From Rubrivivax sp. (GTDB lineage: Bacteria; Pseudomonadota; Gammaproteobacteria; Burkholderiales; Burkholderiaceae_C): a stretch of 64,000 bases of DNA. Position numbers and translations under genes: made by a program. The notes beneath the pieces were generated by a model. It ran no database searches. It saw nothing but the letters and a program-made list of their open reading frames with translations, and had not been told where the DNA came from. Positions 25,963 through 34,161 of this stretch are shown here, piece after piece. Each line of letters starts with the position of its first letter. Position 1 is the first letter of the stretch. The stretch spans positions 1 to 64,000 of the forward strand of contig JAHBZS010000020.1 in NCBI GenBank assembly GCA_019635285.1, read 5' to 3'.

Positions 25963-26798
25963 GCGTCGTCCGCTGCGGCACCATCACGCGCCGCTGACGT
26001 GTCGCCCAACTCCTGCTGCACCGCTTCACTGTCGAGCCCAGACGGTGTGGCCTGGGCGAGCGCCATCCACACGGAGAACGGCAGCTTGCACGGCACATGC
26101 CGCGGCGGGCGGGCGAGCTCGAGCGATCCGGAGTCGAACGGACCGTGCAGCAGCCAGACGCCGAAGGGCTCCGGGATCTCGTGCGGCTCGGCCACTCCCA
26201 GCGGCAGGACGTAGAAGGTCTCGCAGGATAACCACCGATAGGACTCACGCTTGGCGGCATGGCGCAGGTCGGACAGCAGGTCGGCGCGGCTGACCTTGAT
26301 CTCGTGGACCATCGGCTGCAGATAGTCCTCGACCGAGGTCCGGCGCACGGAAAACACGTCGGGCCGAGCCATGCGCCAGGAGGATGGACCCGGACGGTGC
26401 GATCGCGGGATCGTCTCATCGTCCAGCCGCAGGGCTTCGTCGAAGCTTGAAGTCGTGCCGACGGCTGGTTCATCGGGGCTCGTGATCCGCGCGCGAACGG
26501 GCAGTTCGCGCCAGACGATCCGCCCCGCGGCCATCAGCTGGGCAGCGACACGGGCCGCGAGCTGATCGTGCGCACTGAGCGAGCGCTGGTTGCGACGGCG
26601 CGCCTCGGCCAGCAGGCGGATGCCGGCGGCGGTCAACCGAATCGTCTCGCGTCCGTCGGCATCCTGGACAAGCGCTGCCCAGCCGGCCGCAAGCAGATCG
26701 AGTTCGACCGCATCTCGGCAGGGCCATCCGGCCGATCGCCAGATCGACATCAGGCGCGTCAGATGAATGCGGCGGGCGGTGATCGGCGCAGCGGTCAT
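25959..26798 (-). CDS. MmcB-like PD-(D/E)xK nuclease-type protein of the SOS operon
   Basis: 279 residues. The first 70 look like a winged helix (HLTRLMSIWRSAGWPCRDAV, LTAAGIRLLAEARRR). The C-terminal half has a nuclease-type core: RPDVFSVRRTS with D147, MVHEIKVSRADLLSDLRH with E166 and K168, then YRWLSCETFYVLPLGV. This D...ExK pattern followed by an aromatic FYVLP strand resembles the MmcB DNA-repair protein linked to SOS and mitomycin resistance in Caulobacter. The start overlaps the dnaE2 stop by one base (TGATG) and the stop overlaps the helicase start, so translation is coupled. Nuclease activity is inferred from the motif. Confidence 0.75.
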   Translation of the reverse strand: MTAAPITARRIHLTRLMSIWRSAGWPCRDAVELDLLAAGWAALVQDADGRETIRLTAAGIRLLAEARRRNQRSLSAHDQLAARVAAQLMAAGRIVWRELPVRARITSPDEPAVGTTSSFDEALRLDDETIPRSHRPGPSSWRMARPDVFSVRRTSVEDYLQPMVHEIKVSRADLLSDLRHAAKRESYRWLSCETFYVLPLGVAEPHEIPEPFGVWLLHGPFDSGSLELARPPRHVPCKLPFSVWMALAQATPSGLDSEAVQQELGDTSAARDGAAADDA

Positions 26799-29700
26799 CA
26801 GCGGAACTCCCGGGTCGTCGTGGCCAGACCACCCAGCAGCGCGGACAGATCCTCGACATGTCCTGCAATCAGGTTGCGCACGTCCCCTTCGCGCTGCCAG
26901 GTGCCCTTCACTGCCATCAACCGTGATCTGAGCAGCGGAATGCGCCACTTGGTCTTCACCTTCGGCCAGACGATGATCTGCACGTTGCCGGTCTCGTCCT
27001 CCAGCGACACGAACATCACTCCCTTGGCCGTCTCCGGCTGCTGCCGCACCGTGACGATGCCGCAGGCCCGCGCCAGCCGCCCGGTCGGCAGGTCGTGCAG
27101 TTCGGCCGCGGTCTTCCAGCCCAGTGCAGACAGCTTCGGCCGCAGAATCGCGAGAGGATGCCGGCGCAGTGTGAGGCCGGTGGCCGCGTAGTCCCACACT
27201 ACCTCTTCGCCCTCGCCCGCCGCCGGCAATTCCAGCGGCTCTTCGTCGACCGGCGCTTCGCGCAGCAGCTGCGGCGCAGACCGCAATCCGGCTGCTTCCC
27301 AGACCTGCTGACGCCGGTGTCCGGCCAGGCTCATCAGCGCATCGGCGCTGGCCAGCTGCGTCATCTCGTGCTGCTCGAGCCGGGCGCGCCGCGCCAGGTC
27401 CTCTGCGCTGTCGAACGGTGCCTCGCGCCGCTCAGCGACGATGCGCTGGCCAGACTCCAGCTTCAGACCGGACACCAGTCGCAATCCCAAGCGCACGGCC
27501 GGCGGATGCGGCAGGCCTTCGAGGGTGCAGTCCCAGTCGCTGTGCATAACGTCCACACGCCGCACCTCCACGCCATGGCGCTTTGCGTCCTGCACCAGCT
27601 GGCTCGGCGAATAGAAGCCCAGCGGCTGGCTGTTGAGCATCGCCGCGAGGAACTCGCCCGGGTGGTGGCACTTGATCCAGCACGAGGCGTACACCAGCAG
27701 CGCGAAGCTGGCGGCATGGCTCTCCGGGAAGCCGTATTCGCTGAAGCCCTTGATCTGCTCGAAGATCGCCTCGGCAAAGGAGCGTTCGTAGCCCCGCGAA
27801 GTCATGCCGTCGACGATGCGGGCGTGGTATTGCTGCAGCCCGCCCTTGCGCTTCCACGCCGCCATCGCGCGCCGCAGTTGATCGGCCTCCCCGGCCGTGA
27901 AACCCGCCGCCAGCATGGCCACCTGCATCACCTGTTCCTGGAACACCGGCACGCCCAGCGTGCGGCCCAGCGCCTGCTCCAATGCCTTGCTCGGGTAGCT
28001 GACCGGTTCCTTGCCCTGCCGCCGGTTCAGGTACGGATGCACCATGCCGCCTTGGATCGGCCCGGGGCGCACGATCGCCACCTCGATCACCAGGTCGTAG
28101 AAGCAGCGCGGCCTCAAGCGCGGCAACATGCTCATCTGGGCTCGACTCTCGATCTGGAACACGCCGACGGTGTCGGCCTGGCAGATCATGTCGTAGGTGG
28201 TCTGGTCCTCGGCCGGGATGTCCTGCATCGAAAACGCGTGGCCCTTGCGCTGGCCGATGAAGTCGAGGCTCTTGCGAATCGCGGTCAGCATGCCCAACGC
28301 CAACACGTCGACCTTGAGCAGGCCGAGCGCATCGATGTCGTCCTTGTCCCATTGGATGACGGTGCGGTCGGGCATCGCCGCGTTCTCGATCGGCACCATG
28401 CGCGACAGCGGCCCCTTGGTCAGCACGAAGCCGCCAGGGTGCTGTGACAGGTGCCGCGGCAGGTTGATGAGCTGGCCGGTGAGATGCACCAGCTGCCGGA
28501 TGACCAGATCGTCGAGCGACAGGCCAAGTTCGGCGATTCGCTCGGGCATCACACCCACGCCGTCCCACCAGCTGTGGTTCTCGGCCAGCGCGTCGATGGT
28601 CGCGGTATCGATGCCCAGCGCCTTGCCGACATCGCGGATGGCGGACTTCGGCCGGTAGCTGATGGCCACAGCCGTCAGCGCGGCACGGCTACGGCCGTAC
28701 TTGTCATACAGGTACTGGATCACCTCCTCGCGCCGCTCGTGCTCGAAGTCAACGTCGATGTCGGGGGGCTCGTTGCGCTCGCGGCTGATGAAGCGCTCGA
28801 AGAGCACGCTCATCCGCGCCGGGTCAACCTCGGTCACGCCCAGGCAGTAGCAGACCACCGAGTTGGCGGCGGAACCGCGGCCCTGGCACAGGATGTGGCG
28901 CGAGCGTGCGAAGGCGACGATGTCGTAGACGGTGAGGAAGTAGTGCTCGTACTTCAGCTCTGCGATGAGCTCCAGCTCGTGTTCGATCTGGGACTGCACC
29001 TTGGCCGGGGCGCCGTCCGGCCAGCGCCGCCCTGCCCCTTCGTAGGTGATGCGCCGCAGGTACGAGCTGGGCGTCTCGCCCGAAGGCACCACCTCGTCGG
29101 GGTACTGGTACTTGAGTTCGTCCAGCGAGAAGGTGCAGCGCTCGGCCACCTGCAGCGTCTGCGCCAGCAGGTCTGTAGGGAAGGTCTGCGACAGCCGCAA
29201 GCGCGTGCGCAGATGCCGCTCGGCATTGACTTGCAGTTCCAGTCCGCACTCGGTCAGCGGCTTGCCAATGCGGGTGGCCGTCATCACGTCGAGCAGCGGC
29301 TTGCGCGAACGCACGTGCATATAGACATCGCCGACCGCCACCAGCGGGATGGCAGACAGGTCGCTGGCCTCACGCAGCCGGTACAGCCACATCTCGTCGT
29401 CCAGCTGGCGCAGCAGTTCGACGCCCAGCCAGCAGCGGCCGGTGAAGCGCGCGAGCAGCCACCGGGCCAAGCCCAGCAGCTGCGCTGGCGTGGCGCCGCG
29501 CAGCGGCGAGGCAACGACCACGCAGTCGTCCAGGACGGCGGTCGCCAGGTCCTGCAGACACAGCCGGTAGGTGCCCTTCGGCGCATTGCGGCGCAGTGCG
29601 GTGATGAACTCGCACAGGTTGCCGTAGCCGTTCAGGTTGCGCGCCAGCACCACGAGGTCGAACGGGCTTGGCTCATCACCTTCCTGGACCTGGACCCGGA

Positions 29701-29926
29701 ACTGGCTGCCGACCAGCAGCTTCAGGCCCACGCGCTGGGCGGCCACATGGGCGCGCACGATGCCGGCCATCGAGCATTCGTCGGTCAGCGCCAGTGCGCT
29801 GTAGCCCATGGTCTTCGCGCGCTCGATCAGTTCCTCCGGCTGGCTGGCGCCGAGCAGGAAGCTGAAGGTGCTGACACATCTGAGTTCAGCATAGGCCGGC
29901 AGTCCTGGAGTCGGTTCCACGGCCAC
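26798..29926 (-). CDS. dnaE2: Error-prone DNA polymerase III alpha subunit DnaE2 (ImuC)
   Basis: 1042 residues. The N-terminal PHP domain contains ELRCVSTFSFLLGASQPEEL and LALTDECSMAGIVRAH. The catalytic C-family polymerase motif PPDIDVDFEHERREE lies at 387-401, and HPGGFVLT, a helix-hairpin-helix region and an OB-fold (GIVTVRQQPETAKGVMFVSL) follow. The length and absence of the long DnaE1 C-terminus identify the DnaE2 branch, which performs translesion synthesis with ImuA and ImuB after DNA damage. The start is GTG, adjoining the imuB stop (TGAGTG). Expression should depend on the LexA site upstream of imuA. Confidence 0.95.
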   Translation of the reverse strand: MAVEPTPGLPAYAELRCVSTFSFLLGASQPEELIERAKTMGYSALALTDECSMAGIVRAHVAAQRVGLKLLVGSQFRVQVQEGDEPSPFDLVVLARNLNGYGNLCEFITALRRNAPKGTYRLCLQDLATAVLDDCVVVASPLRGATPAQLLGLARWLLARFTGRCWLGVELLRQLDDEMWLYRLREASDLSAIPLVAVGDVYMHVRSRKPLLDVMTATRIGKPLTECGLELQVNAERHLRTRLRLSQTFPTDLLAQTLQVAERCTFSLDELKYQYPDEVVPSGETPSSYLRRITYEGAGRRWPDGAPAKVQSQIEHELELIAELKYEHYFLTVYDIVAFARSRHILCQGRGSAANSVVCYCLGVTEVDPARMSVLFERFISRERNEPPDIDVDFEHERREEVIQYLYDKYGRSRAALTAVAISYRPKSAIRDVGKALGIDTATIDALAENHSWWDGVGVMPERIAELGLSLDDLVIRQLVHLTGQLINLPRHLSQHPGGFVLTKGPLSRMVPIENAAMPDRTVIQWDKDDIDALGLLKVDVLALGMLTAIRKSLDFIGQRKGHAFSMQDIPAEDQTTYDMICQADTVGVFQIESRAQMSMLPRLRPRCFYDLVIEVAIVRPGPIQGGMVHPYLNRRQGKEPVSYPSKALEQALGRTLGVPVFQEQVMQVAMLAAGFTAGEADQLRRAMAAWKRKGGLQQYHARIVDGMTSRGYERSFAEAIFEQIKGFSEYGFPESHAASFALLVYASCWIKCHHPGEFLAAMLNSQPLGFYSPSQLVQDAKRHGVEVRRVDVMHSDWDCTLEGLPHPPAVRLGLRLVSGLKLESGQRIVAERREAPFDSAEDLARRARLEQHEMTQLASADALMSLAGHRRQQVWEAAGLRSAPQLLREAPVDEEPLELPAAGEGEEVVWDYAATGLTLRRHPLAILRPKLSALGWKTAAELHDLPTGRLARACGIVTVRQQPETAKGVMFVSLEDETGNVQIIVWPKVKTKWRIPLLRSRLMAVKGTWQREGDVRNLIAGHVEDLSALLGGLATTTREFR

Positions 29927-31243
29927 TCACGCGAAGATGCCGTGCAGATACCAGGCGGTCTCGTCGCCGCCCAGTCGCTGCTGGAAGATCCACAGCACGC
30001 CGGCATGCTCGCTGAGCGCGACCCAGTAGTCGCGCTCGACGTGGGCGGTGGTGGCTTCTTCACCTTGCCCGATGCGATGCCACCAGCCGCCTTCGACCCG
30101 GTGCGGGCCGGTGACCAGCAACAGCACGCCCTGGTACATCGGCCGGTGGCCGCGCGTGGCCAGCTTCAGCGGCTGCGCCAGCACCCAGGTCGGCTGCGGC
30201 ATCTGGGATGCCGGCGATGACTTGCGAGTCTGCCTCGGCTGCGGCAGCGGCTGCCACATCTGCATCCACTCCAGCCGATGGTCATCGGTCAGCACCGGAC
30301 GCAGCACATGCTCCGGGCCGATGCGCGCGGCGATGCGTTCCAGCACCAGTTGCAGCGACTCGCCGTCGTTGGCCGGGTCGGGCAGCAACGAGGCGCTCTT
30401 CTCGTCCAGCGCGACGATTTCGGTGGCGACGATCCGCAGTTCGCCGGCGGGTGCCTGCAACTCCAGCTTGGCCAGGTGTTCGGCCAGCAGCCGGCACAGG
30501 TGTTCGAGGTTGCGGCTGGGCTCGGCGGCGCGGATGCACAGTTCGCCGCCCTCGCCTGCCGAGCGCGAACGCATGGCGTCGTGAGCCCACTGCAGCGTGA
30601 AGGCACTGACACCACTGTGCCGTGCCGCCAGCCAGCCGCACATCTGCAACAGAAGTCGTCTGGCGCCGAAGAGCAGCGCCGGCGCCATCTCCACCCGCGA
30701 CAACAACTCCAGCCGGGCCTCGAAGGTCTCGGGCATCTCGATCCAGGTGTGGGCCTCGGGCTGCAAGCCGTAGGCCTGGTCCAGCGCCAGCAGCAGCGAC
30801 TTGTCGAAGCGGCGGCTCAGGCCACCGCGCGGCAGGCGGCGCACGTCACCCAGCGTGCGGCAGCCGAGGCGTGCCAACGTGGCTTCGTGTGCGTGCACGT
30901 CACTGAGCACCTTCAGCGGCAGCCGGTCAAGCAATTCCTCCAACGGCCGCTTGAAGCCGTTCTCCAGTCCAGCCCGCGCAAAGGCCTGGGCGGCCAGGCT
31001 GTTGACGGCCCAGGCGACGCTGACGACGCCGAGGTCGCGGCTTTCCTGGACCACGCGGTCGCGCAGCGCGCGCTTGCCCTCGAAGAGCCGCGCGCTGGCC
31101 TCGACCTCCATCAGCACGGCGTCCTCGCTGACGGCGACCCGGGGCGTGAACTGCAGGGCCCAGATCGCGACGGAGCGCAGGGCCTCAGCGGACGGCAGCG
31201 CTTCGTCGGGGCGCGGCGGCAGGAGCATTGCTGCCCAGAGCAT
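29927..31243 (-). CDS. imuB: ImuB, Y-family polymerase-like mutasome protein
   Basis: 438 residues. It has the finger/palm-derived Y-polymerase fold (VLMEVEASARLFEG, VAWAVNSLAAQAFARAG, LPLKVLSDVHAHEATLARLG for the HhH region) but not the acidic residues needed for nucleotide transfer. ImuB proteins are inactive polymerases that tether DnaE2 and the sliding clamp. The C-terminal part carries YQGVLLLVTGPHRVEGGWW and ERDYWVALSEHAGVLWIFQQ, typical for ImuB. The start overlaps the end of imuA by 59 bases, and dnaE2 follows immediately. Confidence 0.92.
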   Translation of the reverse strand: MLWAAMLLPPRPDEALPSAEALRSVAIWALQFTPRVAVSEDAVLMEVEASARLFEGKRALRDRVVQESRDLGVVSVAWAVNSLAAQAFARAGLENGFKRPLEELLDRLPLKVLSDVHAHEATLARLGCRTLGDVRRLPRGGLSRRFDKSLLLALDQAYGLQPEAHTWIEMPETFEARLELLSRVEMAPALLFGARRLLLQMCGWLAARHSGVSAFTLQWAHDAMRSRSAGEGGELCIRAAEPSRNLEHLCRLLAEHLAKLELQAPAGELRIVATEIVALDEKSASLLPDPANDGESLQLVLERIAARIGPEHVLRPVLTDDHRLEWMQMWQPLPQPRQTRKSSPASQMPQPTWVLAQPLKLATRGHRPMYQGVLLLVTGPHRVEGGWWHRIGQGEEATTAHVERDYWVALSEHAGVLWIFQQRLGGDETAWYLHGIFA

Positions 31244-32033
31244 GGACAGGTTCCCGTGGGAGCGTGCGGGCGGCCAGCAGCTGGCTCGGCCGCAGCAGCC
31301 GTGGCGTGAGGATGGTCTGCAGGCCGCCGGGCACGGAGGGCAGCGTGACCACCCCGTCGTGCGCCGGGCCGCGGCGCTTCAGCACCTGGACCTGCAGCGC
31401 CCAGTCGATGCCGAAGGTCGTGAAGACGCGCAGCGGCGCGGCCGAGGCTTCGTGCTGTGCGGCTGCGGGGCGGAACAGGAACACCGGGCCTTCGCAGGAC
31501 TGGGCGCAGACCTGCAGCCGCCGGATCTGCTCCGGCCGGGCCTGCGGCAGCCAGGACACGATGGCACCGCAGGCGCCGGACTTGATCAGTTGCTCAGTGC
31601 ACCACAGCCGTTCGGCCGGGGCATCGGCCTGCACCCAGACCAGGTGGCGTTCGTCGATGCCGCAGTGGCGAAGGCCCGGTAGGTGCGGCGTCTTCGGCGG
31701 GCCGATGACGACGATGTGGCCGCCGGCGGCGACGATGCCCTGCAGGGCCGGGCCGATCAGCCGCCACTCCAGCACCGAGGGCTGCGGGCTGAGGACCTCG
31801 GTCAGGCCCCGCGTGGGCCAACCACCGCCCGGCAGTTCGGCATCCAGGGCCGCGAAGCCGCTGGACACGACGGTGCCGGACGCATGCCCCAGGTCGCTGC
31901 CGCGCCAGACAGCCTGCTCCACTTCAGGCGGCAGTTCACCCGGCGCCGAGCGGCGCGGGCGTGATCGTGAGGCGTGAACGAAGCTCTGGGCCGGCAGCCC
32001 GTCGTCTGCAGCCCATGACAGAACGGCGGACAT
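31185..32033 (-). CDS. imuA: ImuA, RecA-like mutasome protein
   Basis: 282 residues related to the RecA/SulA-like fold: SSGFAALDAELPGGGWPTRG, TEVLSPQPSVLEWRLIGP, HIVVIGPPKTPHLPGL and WVQADAPAERLWCTEQLI. The would-be P-loop (GPPKTPH) is degenerate, as usual in ImuA. In SOS mutagenesis ImuA links the mutasome to RecA. It is the first gene of the leftward five-gene operon. The ATG lies 11 bases from the LexA box at 32045-32064, which fixes both the start and the regulation. Confidence 0.92.
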   Translation of the reverse strand: MSAVLSWAADDGLPAQSFVHASRSRPRRSAPGELPPEVEQAVWRGSDLGHASGTVVSSGFAALDAELPGGGWPTRGLTEVLSPQPSVLEWRLIGPALQGIVAAGGHIVVIGPPKTPHLPGLRHCGIDERHLVWVQADAPAERLWCTEQLIKSGACGAIVSWLPQARPEQIRRLQVCAQSCEGPVFLFRPAAAQHEASAAPLRVFTTFGIDWALQVQVLKRRGPAHDGVVTLPSVPGGLQTILTPRLLRPSQLLAARTLPREPVHALGSNAPAAAPRRSAAVR

Positions 32034-32044
32034 CGTGCGACCTA

Positions 32045-32064
32045 AGCTGTATGGATATCCAGTA
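32045..32064. promoter_or_regulatory. LexA (SOS) box shared by imuA and the DUF3268 gene
   Basis: AGCTGTATGGATATCCAGTA matches the enterobacterial/beta-proteobacterial LexA consensus TACTGTATATATATACAGTA at 15 of 20 positions, with the CTGT and CAG half-sites in register. It lies 11 bases upstream of imuA (left) and 67 bases upstream of the DUF3268 gene (right). Genes leave it in both directions, so one LexA dimer could repress both. Confidence 0.85.
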
Positions 32065-32131
32065 TTACACTACCTGCCATCGGCTGCCAAGTGGGGACGA
32101 GATTCCGAGACGAGCAGTCGTTCACTCGAAC

Positions 32132-32626
32132 ATGGCCACGCCTCCGATCTGCTCCTGCTGCGGCGCCACTGCGTCACTGGTAACCGGTGCTCGCCTCTAT
32201 CCGCATCGGCCCGAGTTGGCCGAGCGCAGCTTCTGGGAGTGCGCCGCTTGCCAGGCTTGGGTCGGCTGCCACACGCCGCGCGGCAATGACGATCCCGAGT
32301 GCCCGCGGCCGCTGGGCACGCTGGCCGATGCGTCGCTGCGGCGCTGGCGCAATTCGGCGCACGCGCTCTTCGATCCGCTGTGGCAGTCTGGCCGGATGAG
32401 CCGCGGCCAGGCCTATGAATGGCTGGCAGCGAAGATGGGGCTGCCGAGGGCGCAGTGCTTCATCGGCGGCCTCAGCGAGGCGCAGTGCAAAGCCGTGGTG
32501 GAGATCTGCGCACGGGCTCCGGGCGACGAAGCACCGGTCAGCGCAGACGACATGCAGGCCATGCGCGAGTTCGCAGCCGAAGTCGCGCGCACGGGCAGCG
32601 TGCCGAAGAAGCCCTCGCTGCTCTGA
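32132..32626 (+). CDS. DUF3268 zinc-finger-containing protein
   Basis: 164 residues from ATG 32132; an upstream in-frame ATG at 32051 would lie inside the LexA box. The N-terminal zinc-binding part has C7-x2-C10 and C37-x2-C40 (ICSCCG, WECAACQAWVGCH). Then come GTLADASLRRWRNSAHALFD and SRGQAYEWLAAKMGLPRAQC, the helical part typical of this family. The fold hints at nucleic-acid or protein binding, but no function is established as far as I know. It reads away from imuA across the LexA site, so SOS induction is a fair inference. It converges on the SRAP gene. Confidence 0.8.
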   Translation: MATPPICSCCGATASLVTGARLYPHRPELAERSFWECAACQAWVGCHTPRGNDDPECPRPLGTLADASLRRWRNSAHALFDPLWQSGRMSRGQAYEWLAAKMGLPRAQCFIGGLSEAQCKAVVEICARAPGDEAPVSADDMQAMREFAAEVARTGSVPKKPSLL

Positions 32627-32650
32627 GCCGAGCCGTTCGTTCGGAGCTGT

Positions 32651-33610
32651 CTACGCCGCCAGGCGGTGCTCGTAGTACGGGCGCTCGCGGTCGTCGAGGA
32701 TGGCGTACTGCGCCGCCAGATTGCGCGGATCGGGGTTGAGCCACTCGTCGAGCCGCTCCCGGCGCAGCGGGATGATGCAGCGGTCGTGGCCAGCGGCCGC
32801 CACTTCGGGCGGTGGCTCGTCGGTGATGGCTGCCACGGAATCCAGGTCGGGCTCGTCCTTGCCAGTCCAGTGCGACCAGACGCAGGCGACGAGCATCGGC
32901 TCCCTACCGTGCGGGCGGAACTCGAGGATGACGTCCTCGGGCTCCTCGCCGGGCCGCAGCTCGCGGCCTTCCATCTTGTGCCGGCCGACGTGCTCGTAAA
33001 AGGCTTCGGCCAACATCACGCCGTGATGGCGGCCGAACTGGCCCCGCCAGAATCCTTCGAGGTTGTCGCGGCGAGCGTTGTAGCAGCCGGGGAACTTCTG
33101 GTCGTAGAAGGCGGGCTTGCCGGCCGGACGGCATTGGTAGCGCATCAGGCGGACGACGCGCTGGCCGTTCTCGACGACCATGACCGGGGCGTAGGTGCCG
33201 GGGTAGATGCGGTCGTCTTCAGGCAAGGCCTCGGTGCGCTGCAGGTCGGCGAGCTTGTCCCGGGCCCAGTCGATCTTCTTCTGGGCGATGCGTTGGTCCT
33301 CGCTGTACTTCTTGGTGAACTTGAGCTGCAGCTGCTTGTCGGCTTCGACGAGCCGGGTGCGCTGTTCGAACAGGGTGCGCTGATGAACCCGGGCCTCGCG
33401 CTCGCGGTGTTCGGCGATGAGCCTCTGGATCTGGCGCTCTTCGTCGGTGACCGGGTGGTCGAAGGCAGCCTCAACCCCTCGCGCGATCAGCAACTTGCGG
33501 TTGTTGTGGCGGCGCCAGAAGGCGTCGTAGAACTGCTTGAGGTCGACGGTGGCACCGAACAGGCGCACGTAGGCTCGGTAGTCGGCGACGACCTTGGCGG
33601 AGTAGCACAT
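32651..33610 (-). CDS. yedK: SRAP-family abasic-site protein (YedK/HMCES-like)
   Basis: 319 residues starting MCYSA. The catalytic cysteine is C2, exposed after Met removal, which forms a thiazolidine link to abasic sites in single-stranded DNA. Other family blocks are CYNARRDNLE, GVMLAEAFYEH (conserved Glu) and AAGHDRCIIPLRRERLDEWL (conserved His). The protein is longer than E. coli YedK (~220), because about 90 residues of charged helix (HREREARVHQRTLFEQRTRL and onward) are inserted near the N-terminus. It shields abasic sites during replication. It lies beside the SOS mutasome and converges with the DUF3268 gene. A weak LexA-like site precedes it. Confidence 0.9.
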   Translation of the reverse strand: MCYSAKVVADYRAYVRLFGATVDLKQFYDAFWRRHNNRKLLIARGVEAAFDHPVTDEERQIQRLIAEHREREARVHQRTLFEQRTRLVEADKQLQLKFTKKYSEDQRIAQKKIDWARDKLADLQRTEALPEDDRIYPGTYAPVMVVENGQRVVRLMRYQCRPAGKPAFYDQKFPGCYNARRDNLEGFWRGQFGRHHGVMLAEAFYEHVGRHKMEGRELRPGEEPEDVILEFRPHGREPMLVACVWSHWTGKDEPDLDSVAAITDEPPPEVAAAGHDRCIIPLRRERLDEWLNPDPRNLAAQYAILDDRERPYYEHRLAA

Positions 33611-33618
33611 TCAGTAAG

Positions 33619-33634
33619 GTGTGTTGGCCCACAG
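33619..33634 (-). promoter_or_regulatory. Weak candidate LexA site upstream of the SRAP gene
   Basis: Read on the minus strand, CTGTGGGCCAACACAC agrees with CTGT-N8-ACAG at 7 of 8 half-site positions and ends 9 bases before the SRAP start. The centre is GC-rich, unlike good LexA sites, so it could be chance. It is listed because SRAP genes are often SOS-regulated and a clear LexA site is 1.6 kb away. Confidence 0.25.
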
Positions 33635-33828
33635 ACGGGCGGACTTTACGCTGTGAAGGTTCAGCGGATGGTTGATGGATCGGAACAGTGGTGTGCGCAG
33701 TGCGCCAGTTCCCTATCGATGATTCGCCGGGAAAAGTCATCGCACCGCGATCAGCCCGGCTGGCCTACGCTTTCCGGAAGTGGGGACACCGTTGATGCGT
33801 GGCGCGCTCTCGTCACCAACTTCCGCCT

Positions 33829-34161
33829 ATGCAGACATTGACGCTCAGCGAAGCCGCAGCCTTCCTAAAGATGCATCCCGAGGAAGTGCGCAGCCGTGCC
33901 AAACGGGGGGTACTTCCGGCCTGCAAGCCCGGGCGCCGCTGGGTCTTCATAGACGATGACCTTGCAGCCTTCCTCCGTGATCGATACTCTTCTCAGCGGC
34001 AAGCGTTGCGAGTGGCCTCCGAGAAAGGAAGGTCAGTATGGCCATACGCAAGCGAGGCGCCGTCTGGTGGATCGACTTCACAACCCCATCGGGCGAGCGC
34101 ATACGAAGAAGCGCTGAAACCGGCGACAAGACCGAGGCGCAGGAGTACCACGATCGGCTGA
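33829..34161 (+). CDS. Excisionase-like helix-turn-helix protein
   Basis: 110 residues. The first ~55 form an HTH_17/excisionase-type domain: TLTLSEAAAFLKMHPEEVRS, AKRGVLPACKPGRRWVFIDD, DLAAFLRDRY. The remaining tail (RASEKGRSVWPYASEAP and on) overlaps the integrase gene by 124 bases in another frame and is low in complexity, so the functional protein may be just the HTH part. Such small proteins upstream of tyrosine integrases usually act as recombination directionality factors. The start ATG at 33829 is the first one with the full domain. The 218 bases upstream (33611-33828) hold no gene. Confidence 0.65.
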   Translation: MQTLTLSEAAAFLKMHPEEVRSRAKRGVLPACKPGRRWVFIDDDLAAFLRDRYSSQRQALRVASEKGRSVWPYASEAPSGGSTSQPHRASAYEEALKPATRPRRRSTTIG

